Positions 42,302 through 51,033 of a DNA stretch of 64,000 nt are shown one piece after another. How positions within the stretch are numbered: position 1 is the first letter of the stretch; each line of letters begins with the position of its first letter. The translations under genes were made by a program, and so were the position numbers. The DNA is taken from the NCBI RefSeq assembly GCF_900111325.1, contig NZ_FOGW01000004.1, positions 200,118 through 264,117 of the forward strand, written 5' to 3'. The notes below the pieces were generated by a model. It was not told the DNA's origin and made no database searches. It saw only the letters and a program-made list of their open reading frames with translations. This stretch comes from Lachnobacterium bovis. GTDB taxonomy: Bacteria; Bacillota; Clostridia; Lachnospirales; Lachnospiraceae.

Positions 42302-43261
42302 TTACATATTAACCAAGTACAATGCTAATGCAGAAACCATAATTTGAATTATAGCCAATCTCATAACTACCTGAGTATTAGACCAATTCATTTTCTTTCT
42401 AGCATGATCATGAAGTGGTGTTGTAATATTTTTCATAATATTTATTTTAATTGTCCTAATTAATGTAACTTTTACAAGTCCTAATCCGCCATCTAAAATA
42501 AGCACAATTGCAAATAATAAATACATAAAAGGACTTTGAGACTTAAGAATTGCTATAGCAATAAATACACCCATTGCTCTTGAACCTGCGTCACCCATCA
42601 AAAGTTTACTTGGTGTAGAGTTAAACCATAAATAAGCTAATAAAGCAATTATAAATAAAACAATAACAATTTTAAAATCATCCGATGTATCTCTCATCTC
42701 ATCTAAAATATAAATTGAAGCTAATGTAATAGTTGTTAATGTTGCAGATAGTCCGTCAACTCCATCTGAGCAATTTGTAACATTTATTGATGCCCACACT
42801 AGAACAACTGTTAGAATTGCAAATAAAATTGGATTGAATTTAACTGTTGCATCAAATACAGCAAAATTAACCTCACATCCATTAAATTTAATATAAACAC
42901 CAGCTACAACTAATGCAACGCACATATCGAGAATACCTTTTATTAATTCTCCCCATGGTTTTTCAGCTGCATCATCAAAATATCCAGTAAACATCTCGGC
43001 TACAACTAACAATAAATATATAACTAATTCTATACTTATTCGAGTCACAAGCAATGCACCTATAACAAATGTAAATACAAATATTATACCAGCACCTCTT
43101 GGTTTTCCCGCTGATTTTGCTCCATCTACCGCAAAGGCTCTACCCTGATCATGTGGTAAAAAATCCATTAAATACTTTAATGCAAAAAATGTAGCAAAAA
43201 AAGTAAATATTATGCCAATCAAATTAACTAGTGATGCATTCACTAAACAGTAATTTAACAT
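42302..43261 (-). CDS. MraY-family phospho-sugar transferase (lipid I synthase type)
   Basis: A 319-residue polytopic membrane enzyme of the polyprenyl-phosphate transferase family, which includes MraY. The conserved cytoplasmic motifs are FTGYFDDAAEK, NVTNCSDGVDGLSATL, LLMGDAGSRAMGVF and a late LHDHARKKMNWSNTQVVMR in place of the usual HHH-type loop. The UDP-MurNAc-pentapeptide segment KSAGKPRGAGIIF resembles MraY. The ATG at 43261 has AGGAGG upstream; the frame extends 24 bases to a GTG. It is away from any mur/fts cluster, so either the dcw cluster lacks mraY or this is a paralogue. Confidence 0.82.
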   Translation of the reverse strand: MLNYCLVNASLVNLIGIIFTFFATFFALKYLMDFLPHDQGRAFAVDGAKSAGKPRGAGIIFVFTFVIGALLVTRISIELVIYLLLVVAEMFTGYFDDAAEKPWGELIKGILDMCVALVVAGVYIKFNGCEVNFAVFDATVKFNPILFAILTVVLVWASINVTNCSDGVDGLSATLTTITLASIYILDEMRDTSDDFKIVIVLFIIALLAYLWFNSTPSKLLMGDAGSRAMGVFIAIAILKSQSPFMYLLFAIVLILDGGLGLVKVTLIRTIKINIMKNITTPLHDHARKKMNWSNTQVVMRLAIIQIMVSALALYLVNM

Positions 43262-43328
43262 AATTTCCTCCTTGTAATCTATCACATACGTTTTCCATTA
43301 TATTATTAATGAAAAAAAATGTAAAGTG

Positions 43329-44471
43329 CTACATCAAGATATCTTCAATTTTTGTAAAATTCATTTCATCTTCTATAATTTCAACATTCTCTTCTGAATG
43401 CTCTACTTCTTTTGAAAACATCTTAACTGTCTCTATTCTGTCAACATTAGAATAAATTTGATCATTACACTCAAATACACATGCATCCATATCTAAAATA
43501 AATCTTGGACAATATATAGCTGATTTTACTTTTGATAAAATATTATTATCATATACACTATTCATAAAATATCTAAACACAAAATACACTGATAATTTTT
43601 CAAAATCAAATACATTATAACTTTCGCTGTTTTTAAAGTTTTCAATCAAATTATTGTATACATTTGCATCTGGATATTTTTCATTTAAAATTTTCTTAAA
43701 GTCTATCCACTTCTCATTTATAGTTTCTAAACCATCAAATAATGCAAATCTATACTTGTATGCTAAAAATTCTTGTTCGCCATCTGTTTTAATATTTTTT
43801 AATTCGGAAATTTCACTATCACTAGAGACAAATTCAATAAATTCTTTATCTCTTAAATCTACAATTTGATAGTTTTCCATATTAAAACGATCTTGAGTAA
43901 ATTTTCCATATGCTAAAGCCTTAATATTTCTATCTTCAAGAGTAAGGCTATCATCTTCAAATATTTCTATAAGATTATTTTGTACATTTTCCAAGAATTT
44001 AATTCTTTCTTTTTCTGTTTCATCCTCTTCTAAATCATTACCAACATATTTATCTTCATAGTCAATAATACTTATCTTATCTTGCTTAGTGAATAATATA
44101 CGACCAACTTCTTCACACGCAAGACTTAAACATTTTTGCAACACATTACCATATTCTATTGCAAATCTAGGATATTCTGTACAAATTTCACTTAATGATT
44201 CCTCTCCCATTTTTATGCAAATTTCGCATAAATTAGCAGAACTTAAAAATGGACATCTTCCTTTTTCATTTAATTTAAAAATAGGTGTTCCATCTTCTGC
44301 TTCTCCTAAACAGGATTTTAATTTATCTCCAAAAGGACTATCTTCTACTGTCATATAATAATCCCTTGTTTCTTCATCTACATCAATTTCCCAACCTCTA
44401 CAGCAACAATCTCTACAATTGCTTGCTATACAATGAAATTCATCATAATAATCTGGAACTCTTAAAATCAT
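43329..44471 (-). CDS. FliB-like lysine-N-methylase family protein
   Basis: A 380-residue protein opening with VPDYYDEFHCIASNCRDCCC, the Cys-rich start of the flagellin lysine-N-methylase (FliB) family. More Cys follow in GRCPFLSSANLCEICIKMG and CTEYPRF, and LSLACEEVGRILF is a further family pattern; together they suggest a metal cluster like that of YkgJ-type proteins. The C-terminal half is acidic and variable. GAGGTG precedes the ATG. No flagellar gene is in the window, so the substrate may not be flagellin. Confidence 0.75.
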   Translation of the reverse strand: MILRVPDYYDEFHCIASNCRDCCCRGWEIDVDEETRDYYMTVEDSPFGDKLKSCLGEAEDGTPIFKLNEKGRCPFLSSANLCEICIKMGEESLSEICTEYPRFAIEYGNVLQKCLSLACEEVGRILFTKQDKISIIDYEDKYVGNDLEEDETEKERIKFLENVQNNLIEIFEDDSLTLEDRNIKALAYGKFTQDRFNMENYQIVDLRDKEFIEFVSSDSEISELKNIKTDGEQEFLAYKYRFALFDGLETINEKWIDFKKILNEKYPDANVYNNLIENFKNSESYNVFDFEKLSVYFVFRYFMNSVYDNNILSKVKSAIYCPRFILDMDACVFECNDQIYSNVDRIETVKMFSKEVEHSEENVEIIEDEMNFTKIEDILM

Positions 44472-44500
44472 ACTTTCACCTCAAAATGTATCTCTAATTA

Positions 44501-44630
44501 TAAACTTCTAACTGCTAATTATACTCTATAAATGTTAATCATTCTCTATAAACGTTAACTATTCTCTATAAATGTTAATCATTCTCTATAAACGTTAACT
44601 ATTTTCTTTAAACGTTAACCATTTTCTCAA
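44501..44630. repeat. 20-base tandem repeats at the 3' end of the 44627 gene
   Basis: Five contiguous 20-base units (44531-44630) with consensus AACGTTAACTATTCTCTATA, preceded by a decayed copy. Units alternate in a 40-base higher-order pattern (AATGTTAATC/AACGTTAACT). The last unit overlaps the TGA stop of the 44627 gene (44629-44627). The array fills the gap to the FliB-like gene. Confidence 0.9.
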
Positions 44631-44902
44631 TCGTCGAATCCACGACAATAATTATAAAACATATACATAATTCCCCACGCAATCGAACCCATTGGAATTG
44701 CAAAAAGGATTTTCAATAAACTAATTAAAAGGATTGAAACATTTATTTGTTCTCTTTTACTCATCGATATCAAATCACAAATAGGACAATACATCATCAA
44801 ATAAATTCCTATATAACCACCTACAACATATGCGCCCACAAAAAAAATATATTTTAAAGTAAATTTAATTCCTTTTCTAATTTTTTTTATTGAAGTTTGC
44901 AT
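44627..44902 (-). CDS. Small hypothetical membrane protein
   Basis: A 91-residue protein with two predicted helices (about 14-36 and 53-80) and a basic N-terminus (MQTSIKKIRKGIKFTLKY), so both termini are probably cytoplasmic. The loop has CPICDLISMSKREQ, with Cys near 35 and 38. AAGGAGG precedes the ATG. It lies upstream of the FliB-like gene and ends in the tandem array. No family recognised. Confidence 0.6.
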   Translation of the reverse strand: MQTSIKKIRKGIKFTLKYIFFVGAYVVGGYIGIYLMMYCPICDLISMSKREQINVSILLISLLKILFAIPMGSIAWGIMYMFYNYCRGFDD

Positions 44903-44924
44903 ATCTCCTCCTTAATTAATTTTT

Positions 44925-44970
44925 ACAAAAAAATAAATCTATAACACAGATACACCTGTATCTGTGCAAC
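44925..44970 (-). terminator. Terminator of the pyk-nrdG operon
   Basis: CACAGATACA (44945-44954) and TGTATCTGTG (44957-44966) are perfectly complementary; the inner pair must open for a loop. On the minus strand a T-rich run with TTTTTTT follows. It lies about 25 bases past the nrdG stop. Confidence 0.7.
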
Positions 44971-44989
44971 AGATTTCAAAATGTATTAC

Positions 44990-45511
44990 TTACTCCATTG
45001 CAAGCACTACTTCGCCACTCTCTAATGTCTTCTTGATATCAATTACACGTTGGTTCCTTGAACCTCTAAATTTAATCGTTAAGTCCTTTTGTTCTTCTAT
45101 GAAAGGACCATCAACTAAAACATCAATCAATTTAATTAATTCATCAGTATATTCTGTATGCTTTTTGCCACCGACTTGTAAATCTTTTTCAAAAACATAC
45201 CCTGTATATGCCCAAATATCTTTATTAGGATATAACTCTTTTACTTTTATTAAAAAAGGGAGTATATCCTTTTGATTTTCTTCTTCAAACGGATCTCCTC
45301 CTAATAAAGTTAAACCCTTAATATAGTCTGGCTTTAATGAATCTATTAATTCTTTCTGCAAAGCATCATCAAAAGGCTTCCCATATGAGAAATCCCATGT
45401 TTCTGGCTGGAAACATCCTTTACAATGATTCCGGCAGCCGGAAACGAATAATACGCTCCGGCAACCTAAACCATTTGCAATGTCGCAGTATTTTACTGCT
45501 GCATAATTCAT
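44990..45511 (-). CDS. nrdG: Anaerobic ribonucleotide reductase activating protein
   Basis: A 173-residue radical SAM activase that creates the glycyl radical on NrdD. The cluster motif CX3CX2C is at Cys26, Cys30 and Cys33 (SGCRNHCKGCF). LTLLGGDPFEEENQ is the SAM/GGE-type motif. It lies three bases after pyk with no clear ribosome binding site, so it is likely translated by coupling. NrdD is not in the window, an unusual separation. Confidence 0.92.
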   Translation of the reverse strand: MNYAAVKYCDIANGLGCRSVLFVSGCRNHCKGCFQPETWDFSYGKPFDDALQKELIDSLKPDYIKGLTLLGGDPFEEENQKDILPFLIKVKELYPNKDIWAYTGYVFEKDLQVGGKKHTEYTDELIKLIDVLVDGPFIEEQKDLTIKFRGSRNQRVIDIKKTLESGEVVLAME

Positions 45512-45514
45512 ATA

Positions 45515-46942
45515 TTAGTCAACTTTCTGAACTTTAACAAGGTTAGTTGTTCCAGAAACACCAAGTGGTACACCAGCTGTCATTACAACTGTGTCGTTGC
45601 TATTAAGCATTCCAGAAGCTTTACCTTCATCAATTGCATGATTGAATAAGTTGTCTAAATCTTCTTGTTCCTGAAGTAATACAGGTTGTACACCCCAGCA
45701 AAGATTTAACTGACGATATACTCTCTTTGTTAAACATCCACCCATGATTGGTGCAAGTGGACGATACTTAGATACTTCGTATACTGTACGACCAGATTTA
45801 GTTACTGTAAGGATAGCCTGAGCACCTAAATCAGCAGCTAATGTACATGTAGCGTGTGAGATAGCACCTGTGATATCTTTATCAAGAGTAGTAGATCTCT
45901 TCTTTAATCTTTCAACGTAGTTGATATCTTTTTCTGTACGCTCAGCAATTTTAGCCATTGTCTTAACAGCTTCTACTGGATAATCACCGTTTGCTGTTTC
46001 ACCAGAAAGCATAACAGCACCTGTTCCATCATAGATAGCGTTAGCAACGTCAGTAGCTTCTGCACGAGTTGGTCTTGGGTTTCTAATCATAGAATCAAGC
46101 ATCTGTGTAGCTGTAATAACGATTTTACCAGCTGCAACTACTTTCTTAATGATCATCTTCTGGATTACTGGTACATCCTCAAGTGGGATTTCAACACCCA
46201 TGTCACCACGAGCTACCATGATACCATCAGATACTTCGATGATTTCATCGATGTTTTTAACACCTTGCATATTTTCGATTTTAGAGATGATCTTGATATC
46301 TGTACCTTTTTTCTCTTCTAAGATTTTTCTGATATCTAAAACATCTTGAGCTGTACGAACGAATGAAGCTGCGATAAAGTCATATCCGTTTTCTACAGCA
46401 AATACAATATCATCATGATCTTTAGGGCTAATGAATTCCATAGAAAGATCTACGTCTGGTACATTAACACCTTTTTTGTTACCAACTTTTCCACCATTTT
46501 CTACACGACAGTGAATTTCGTTACCTTCAACGCTTAATACTAACATATCAATTAAACCATCATCGATTAAGATATGATTTCCAGCTTTAACGTCGCTTGG
46601 TAATTCTTTATATGTGATAGAAACGATATCCTGTGTACCGATAACGCTCTCATCTGTTGTAAGTGTGAATTCCTGTCCTTTTTCAAGAACGATTCCACCG
46701 TTTTCGAAATTACCTAAACGAATTTCTGGTCCTTTAGTATCAAGTAAAGCTGCAACTGGTTTACCCATTTCTTCGCGAACTTTCTTTAATCTTTCTAAAC
46801 GACTCTTCTGCTCGTCATGTAAACCATGAGAGAAATTGAAACGTGCTACGTTCATTCCAGCTTCGATAAGCTGACGTAATGTTTCTTCATCATTGGCTGC
46901 TGGGCCTAATGTACAAACGATTTTTGTTTTGCGATAATACAT
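45515..46942 (-). CDS. pyk: Pyruvate kinase
   Basis: A 475-residue glycolytic enzyme making ATP and pyruvate from phosphoenolpyruvate. Signatures: TKIVCTLGPAA, MNVARFNFSHG, SKIENMQGVKNIDEI (catalytic Lys) and MVARGDMGVEIP, then ATQMLDSMIRNPRPTRAE. The C-terminal regulatory domain is present; the extra PEP-utiliser domain of Bacillus Pyk is absent. The ATG at 46942 has AGGAGG upstream; the frame extends 27 bases further without support. Codon choice is that of a highly expressed gene. Confidence 0.97.
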   Translation of the reverse strand: MYYRKTKIVCTLGPAANDEETLRQLIEAGMNVARFNFSHGLHDEQKSRLERLKKVREEMGKPVAALLDTKGPEIRLGNFENGGIVLEKGQEFTLTTDESVIGTQDIVSITYKELPSDVKAGNHILIDDGLIDMLVLSVEGNEIHCRVENGGKVGNKKGVNVPDVDLSMEFISPKDHDDIVFAVENGYDFIAASFVRTAQDVLDIRKILEEKKGTDIKIISKIENMQGVKNIDEIIEVSDGIMVARGDMGVEIPLEDVPVIQKMIIKKVVAAGKIVITATQMLDSMIRNPRPTRAEATDVANAIYDGTGAVMLSGETANGDYPVEAVKTMAKIAERTEKDINYVERLKKRSTTLDKDITGAISHATCTLAADLGAQAILTVTKSGRTVYEVSKYRPLAPIMGGCLTKRVYRQLNLCWGVQPVLLQEQEDLDNLFNHAIDEGKASGMLNSNDTVVMTAGVPLGVSGTTNLVKVQKVD

Positions 46943-47068
46943 AAAATCCTCCTGAATATCTTGCCACATTTGTGGTTAATTTGTATCTATATAGACGCTA
47001 TACATAAGTATAACTCTAGCTACCATTTTTTATATCGGCTCTCGACAAGAAATGTATAATGATTCAAA

Positions 47069-48001
47069 TTATTTTTTTATTAAAGTTCCCATTCCACCTG
47101 AAATAGAATTTGACTCTTTATTTAACTTTGTAATTAACACTGATTTAATAGCTGAATCGCCAATAAAATCAATTGCCGCCTCAATTTTTGGTTTCATTGT
47201 TCCATTTTCAAATTCACCTTTTTCAAGTAAATCTTTTGCTTCTTCAAGTGAAAGAACATCAAGTTCTTCTTGATTATCTTTACCATAATTGACGCAAACC
47301 TTATCTACACTTGTCAAAATTATTAGTCTATCGGCATCAAGCAACTGCGCCAAACGACCTGCCGCTAAATCTTTTTCAATAACAGCACTTGCTCCCTTTA
47401 AGATATGTCCCTGTGCAAGTACCGGTATTCCACCACCGCCACAAGCAATAACAACTTGATCAGCATCAGACAACGCTCTAATTGCATCTATTTCTACAAT
47501 ATTGCCAGGCTTAGGTGCAGCTACAATTCTTCTGTAGCCTCCTTCTACTTCGACAGTATGATTTCCTTTTTTCTCTTCTTCTTCCGCTTCTTGCGCATTC
47601 ATTATTCTACCAATTATCTTGGTTGGATGGTAAAAAGCCTCATCATATGGATCAACCTCAACTTGCGTTAAAATAGTTGAAACTGTTTTATAAATTCCTC
47701 TTCCAAGAAGTTCTGTACGAATTGCATTCTGTAAATCATATCCAATATAACCTTGACTCATTGCAGAACATACTGACATTGGTGTCTTAGTATATTCAGG
47801 ATAAATTCTACAGAATTCATTCATAGCAGTATGAATCATACCTACCTGTGGACCATTACTATGAGTTATTACAACTTGGTAATCATCTCTAATAAAATCC
47901 ACAACCGCCTTTGCAGTTTTTTCAATTGCCTTTTTCTGTTCAGGCAAAGTTGTTCCTAATGCATCATGTCCTAGGGCAATTACAATTTTCTTTTTTTTCA
48001 T
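47069..48001 (-). CDS. arcC: Carbamate kinase
   Basis: A 310-residue amino-acid-kinase-fold enzyme making ATP and carbamate from carbamoyl phosphate and ADP. Family motifs: HSNGPQVGMI, MSQGYIGYDLQNAI, VACGGGGIPVL, VIEKDLAAGRLAQLLDAD and a C-terminal GGMGTL. The usual opening GGNALG is altered to GHDALG here. The ATG at 48001 follows GAGGAGG; the upstream frame is probably leader. No arginine deiminase or ornithine transcarbamylase gene adjoins it, so the carbamoyl phosphate source is not visible. Confidence 0.93.
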   Translation of the reverse strand: MKKKKIVIALGHDALGTTLPEQKKAIEKTAKAVVDFIRDDYQVVITHSNGPQVGMIHTAMNEFCRIYPEYTKTPMSVCSAMSQGYIGYDLQNAIRTELLGRGIYKTVSTILTQVEVDPYDEAFYHPTKIIGRIMNAQEAEEEEKKGNHTVEVEGGYRRIVAAPKPGNIVEIDAIRALSDADQVVIACGGGGIPVLAQGHILKGASAVIEKDLAAGRLAQLLDADRLIILTSVDKVCVNYGKDNQEELDVLSLEEAKDLLEKGEFENGTMKPKIEAAIDFIGDSAIKSVLITKLNKESNSISGGMGTLIKK

Positions 48002-48268
48002 ATAACAAAGCCTCCTCAAACCAATAATAACTATGTTACTATTATGATTTAATTCGAGTAGTTTGTCAATTATTTTGCAATCACTCCGTATCATATAATA
48101 CACTATTTTTTACAAAAAATCTATTTTTTTATCGATAATATATTATTGATTTTTTGTCTTTTTTTCGTCAATTTCAACTAAAGGAGAAATGTCAATTCAT
48201 CTTTTGTCTTTTTTTTAACAATCAAAAAGCAAAAAGTCAGACAAAGGTGACCTTTGCCCGCTAATTGA

Positions 48269-48724
48269 TTATCTATTAATTTCTTTATATGTTATTTCTC
48301 TTATTGTTGAATTTATTACTTCTTTTTCTTTTGACGAATCAAGAAAAAGTTTTCTAGAGAAGAAATTATAAATGGTTACAATGAGTGATGCATAAATTTT
48401 TGCATGCATATATGAAAATTCCAAAAATTCTACTCCACACCACATCAATAATAAATTTAACCCCAAACCTACAACACTTAATGAAGTAAATATTATAATT
48501 TCTATTATCTTATGCATTTCCTCTTTGCCTTGGAATACAAATTGCATACTTAAAATATAATTAATTATGACTGAAATTGTGAATGAAAACGCACAAGAAA
48601 ATAGGTACTCCATATTGCAAACTTCAGTGAACACAATCATCAATACATAGTCTATTAAAAAACACGATGTACCCACTGCACTAAATTTGCACATTTGTAA
48701 TACTAGATTTTTTAATTTTTTCAT
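48269..48724 (-). CDS. GtrA-family membrane protein
   Basis: A 151-residue protein with four predicted helices. The family pattern KFSAVGTSCFLIDYVLMIVF opens helix 1, FSFTISVIINYILSMQFVF covers helix 2, and NFFSRKLF is the short motif before the tail. GtrA-like proteins are thought to move or present undecaprenyl-linked sugars for surface glycan modification. AAGGAG precedes the ATG. A 15-base palindrome, CAAAGGTGACCTTTG (48242-48256), lies just past its stop. Confidence 0.85.
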   Translation of the reverse strand: MKKLKNLVLQMCKFSAVGTSCFLIDYVLMIVFTEVCNMEYLFSCAFSFTISVIINYILSMQFVFQGKEEMHKIIEIIIFTSLSVVGLGLNLLLMWCGVEFLEFSYMHAKIYASLIVTIYNFFSRKLFLDSSKEKEVINSTIREITYKEINR

Positions 48725-48804
48725 TAGAATGCTTCTCCTTGTTGATTTTCTTATCCATAAATAAACAACGGTATGATTATATTCCTAATTTTTGTATTTT
48801 TCAA

Positions 48805-48868
48805 GTAAATATGCTCGCTTTGGAAATTGACACAAATGTTTTTTGTAATTTCCAAACGAGCATATATT
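48805..48868 (-). terminator. Terminator-like hairpin after htrA
   Basis: ATATGCTCGCTTTGGAAATT (48809-48828) pairs with AATTTCCAAACGAGCATAT (48847-48865), 18 of 20 positions. It lies about 50 bases after the htrA stop. A clean T-run is missing on the minus strand, but the stem is strong. Confidence 0.65.
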
Positions 48869-48917
48869 ATTTTTTATAAAACTTTTATGTAATTTATATT
48901 TTTTTTATGCAATAATA

Positions 48918-50867
48918 CTATTGATTTTTACCGCCTAAAGTAACCTCAACTTCACTTTCTTTGTAACCTTCTCCATCTTGATGTAAAACTTTAAGCTTAA
49001 CTTTATCTCCTTTTTTACATTTTGACAGTTTACTTTGTAGTTCTTGCATAGTACTAATTTTAGTTCCATCAATTCCTACAATTATATCTCCTCTTTGTAT
49101 TTTTGCTGCTTCTGCACCACTTCCTGGTTGTACACCAGTGATATAAACACCCTTAGGAATATCAAGCACTGTACTATAATCATCAGTAATATTACTTCCT
49201 GTAATACCTAAATATCCTTTTTCATCTTCATTTATTTTTTCATTAGAAATTAGGCTTTCTACAATTGGTTTAACGTCTTCCATCGGAATTGCAAAACCAA
49301 CACCCTCAATCGCTGCACCATATGTTTTAGCAGTGTTAATACCAATAACTTCACCTTTGTTATTTAATAATGCTCCACCACTATTTCCAGGATTAATTGC
49401 CGCATCCGTTTGAATTAAATTTGTAGCAGATGATTCTCCTCCTGTTGCAGTTTGACCGTTCATAGATCTACCCAACGCGGAAATAACTCCAGTTGTAACT
49501 GATTGTCCATAACCTAACGCATTACCAATTGCAATTGTTGGTTCTCCTACATTTAATTTCTTTGAATCTCCAATTTGAGCTAGCTTTATTTTTTTAGATG
49601 TTGCGCCTTTAACATCTGAAAGTTTAACTCTTATAACCGCAACATCGTTAGTTGAATCTTGTCCTTGTATTTCTGCTGGAGCAACTGAATTGTCACAAAA
49701 TGTAACTTTTAATGATGATGCATCCGATACAACGTGTTTATTTGTAACAATATATAAATATGTTTCATTTTGTTTAATTATAATTCCAGATCCTGCAGAT
49801 GCTTTAGGCTTACTACTTCTTCTAAAATAATAACTATATAAATCATCATCAGACGATGATTGTTGTACGTTTGTAATTGCAACAATTGATGGCATAACCT
49901 CATCTACAACATCTGATACATCCTGTAAATTCTTTGCTTTTCCTTTTGTGTTTGTAGTACTTAATTTCACATTATTTCCATTAGATGTAAAACTTACTCC
50001 ATTATAATCTAGCCCTGCAACAACTCCAGCCACAAGCACACCGACAGCTACGGGAATTGCAATAATTGCTGCAATTTTACCTTTTGTGCCCCTGTTTTTT
50101 TTGTTATAGTTTCCATTATAATTTCCAGAATTAAATTCTGGTGTATAATCATTTACCATTCCATTATTAATAGCATTGTTATTTATATTATTGTTTATAT
50201 TGTTGTTTGTATTGTTGTTTGTATCATTATCGATATCATTGTTATTTATTGTATCATTTCCGATATCATTGTTTGTTGTTAATCCCCTGTTTTCTTCTAC
50301 AGAATTAATTTCATTTCTAGTTTCTTGTACGATTTCTTCATCTTTATTTAATTTTACCGAATCTTCATTGCCATTTTGTTTAATCATTTCTGTTTTTTGA
50401 TTCGTTGGTTGATTCTGGTTCATTGGCTGGCCCTGGTTCATTGGCTGACCCTGATTCATTGGCTGACCCTGGTTCATTGGATAGCCTTGATTCATTGGCT
50501 GACCTTGGTTCATTGACTGGCCCTGATTCATTGGATAGCCTTGGTTCATTGGCTGACCTTGATTCATTGGATAGCCTTGATTCATTGGATAGCCTTGATT
50601 CATTGGCTGGCCCTGGTTCATTGGCTGACCCTGGTTCATTGGATATCCTTGGTTCATTGGCTGGCCCTGGTTCATTGGCTGACCCTGGTTCATTGGATAC
50701 CCCTGGTTCATTGGATAGCCTTGGTTCATTGGATAGCCTTGGTTCATTGGATAGCCCTGGTTCATTGATCTATTAATGTATGGATTACCATTTAAATTAT
50801 CCATATTTGGATTATAATTCAATCCATTTTCATGATTATTTCCTTGATTATTTTTTCTATCTTCCAC
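48918..50867 (-). CDS. htrA: HtrA/DegP-type serine protease with N-terminal hexapeptide repeats
   Basis: A 649-residue membrane-anchored quality-control protease. Residues 35-154 are 20 tandem MNQG(Y/Q)P hexapeptides, followed by a charged stretch and an Asn-rich region (199-235). One transmembrane helix (264-286) puts this 260-residue N-terminus in the cytoplasm and the protease outside. The catalytic triad is His378 (VTNKHVV), Asp408 (TNDVAVI) and Ser496 (NPGNSGGAL). One PDZ domain fills about 550-645. HtrA proteins usually have short N-termini, so this extension is exceptional. The start is GTG at 50867 after AAGGAG. Confidence 0.94.
   Translation of the reverse strand: MEDRKNNQGNNHENGLNYNPNMDNLNGNPYINRSMNQGYPMNQGYPMNQGYPMNQGYPMNQGQPMNQGQPMNQGYPMNQGQPMNQGQPMNQGYPMNQGYPMNQGQPMNQGYPMNQGQSMNQGQPMNQGYPMNQGQPMNQGQPMNQGQPMNQNQPTNQKTEMIKQNGNEDSVKLNKDEEIVQETRNEINSVEENRGLTTNNDIGNDTINNNDIDNDTNNNTNNNINNNINNNAINNGMVNDYTPEFNSGNYNGNYNKKNRGTKGKIAAIIAIPVAVGVLVAGVVAGLDYNGVSFTSNGNNVKLSTTNTKGKAKNLQDVSDVVDEVMPSIVAITNVQQSSSDDDLYSYYFRRSSKPKASAGSGIIIKQNETYLYIVTNKHVVSDASSLKVTFCDNSVAPAEIQGQDSTNDVAVIRVKLSDVKGATSKKIKLAQIGDSKKLNVGEPTIAIGNALGYGQSVTTGVISALGRSMNGQTATGGESSATNLIQTDAAINPGNSGGALLNNKGEVIGINTAKTYGAAIEGVGFAIPMEDVKPIVESLISNEKINEDEKGYLGITGSNITDDYSTVLDIPKGVYITGVQPGSGAEAAKIQRGDIIVGIDGTKISTMQELQSKLSKCKKGDKVKLKVLHQDGEGYKESEVEVTLGGKNQ
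50406..50765 (-). repeat. 18-base tandem repeat, 20 copies, inside htrA
   Basis: Twenty contiguous 18-base units encode MNQGYP or MNQGQP (one MNQGQS, one MNQNQP). Unit length is a multiple of three, so copy-number change never breaks the frame. Near identity at DNA level, including silent positions, points to recent expansion. Confidence 0.97.
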
Positions 50868-50906
50868 TATTTTTCTCCTTCCTCAAATGCTCTCAATCAG
50901 CTTCTC

Positions 50907-51025
50907 TAGTATATAAAATAAGTGTACCCACAGCTTGTGTTTATTATGTGATCAAACATTTAATTTTTAAGGTTTAATCTTCTTACACAAAAACAGGTAC
51001 ACTAATTTCACTTCCTTATATACTA
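50907..51025 (-). ncRNA. Nested inverted repeats in the htrA leader, possible structured RNA
   Basis: Three nested arm pairs span 119 bases: TAGTATATAA / TTATATACTA (50907-50916, 51016-51025), AGTGTACC / GGTACACT (50921-50928, 50996-51003) and TTGTGT / ACACAA (50935-50940, 50985-50990). It sits 40 bases before the htrA start and nine after the preceding gene's stop. It could be a 5' leader structure, a terminator with a large loop, or a small degenerate mobile element. Confidence 0.4.
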
Positions 51026-51033
51026 AATATATT

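Noticed and set aside
44501..44630. Tandem units considered as a CRISPR array
   Set aside because: Units are contiguous without unique spacers and no cas genes are nearby. The same applies to the arrays at 25349, 26661 and 63257.
48242..48256. Palindrome CAAAGGTGACCTTTG as an operator
   Set aside because: It lies just past the gtrA stop codon, away from any promoter on the downstream side that I can support; a chance palindrome or part of a weak terminator is as likely.
50405..50776. Plus-strand open frames encoding Ser/Asp/Leu-rich and His/Trp-rich repeats
   Set aside because: They are antisense shadows of the 18-base repeat in htrA; repeats with a multiple-of-three period stay open in several frames, and no ribosome binding site precedes them.
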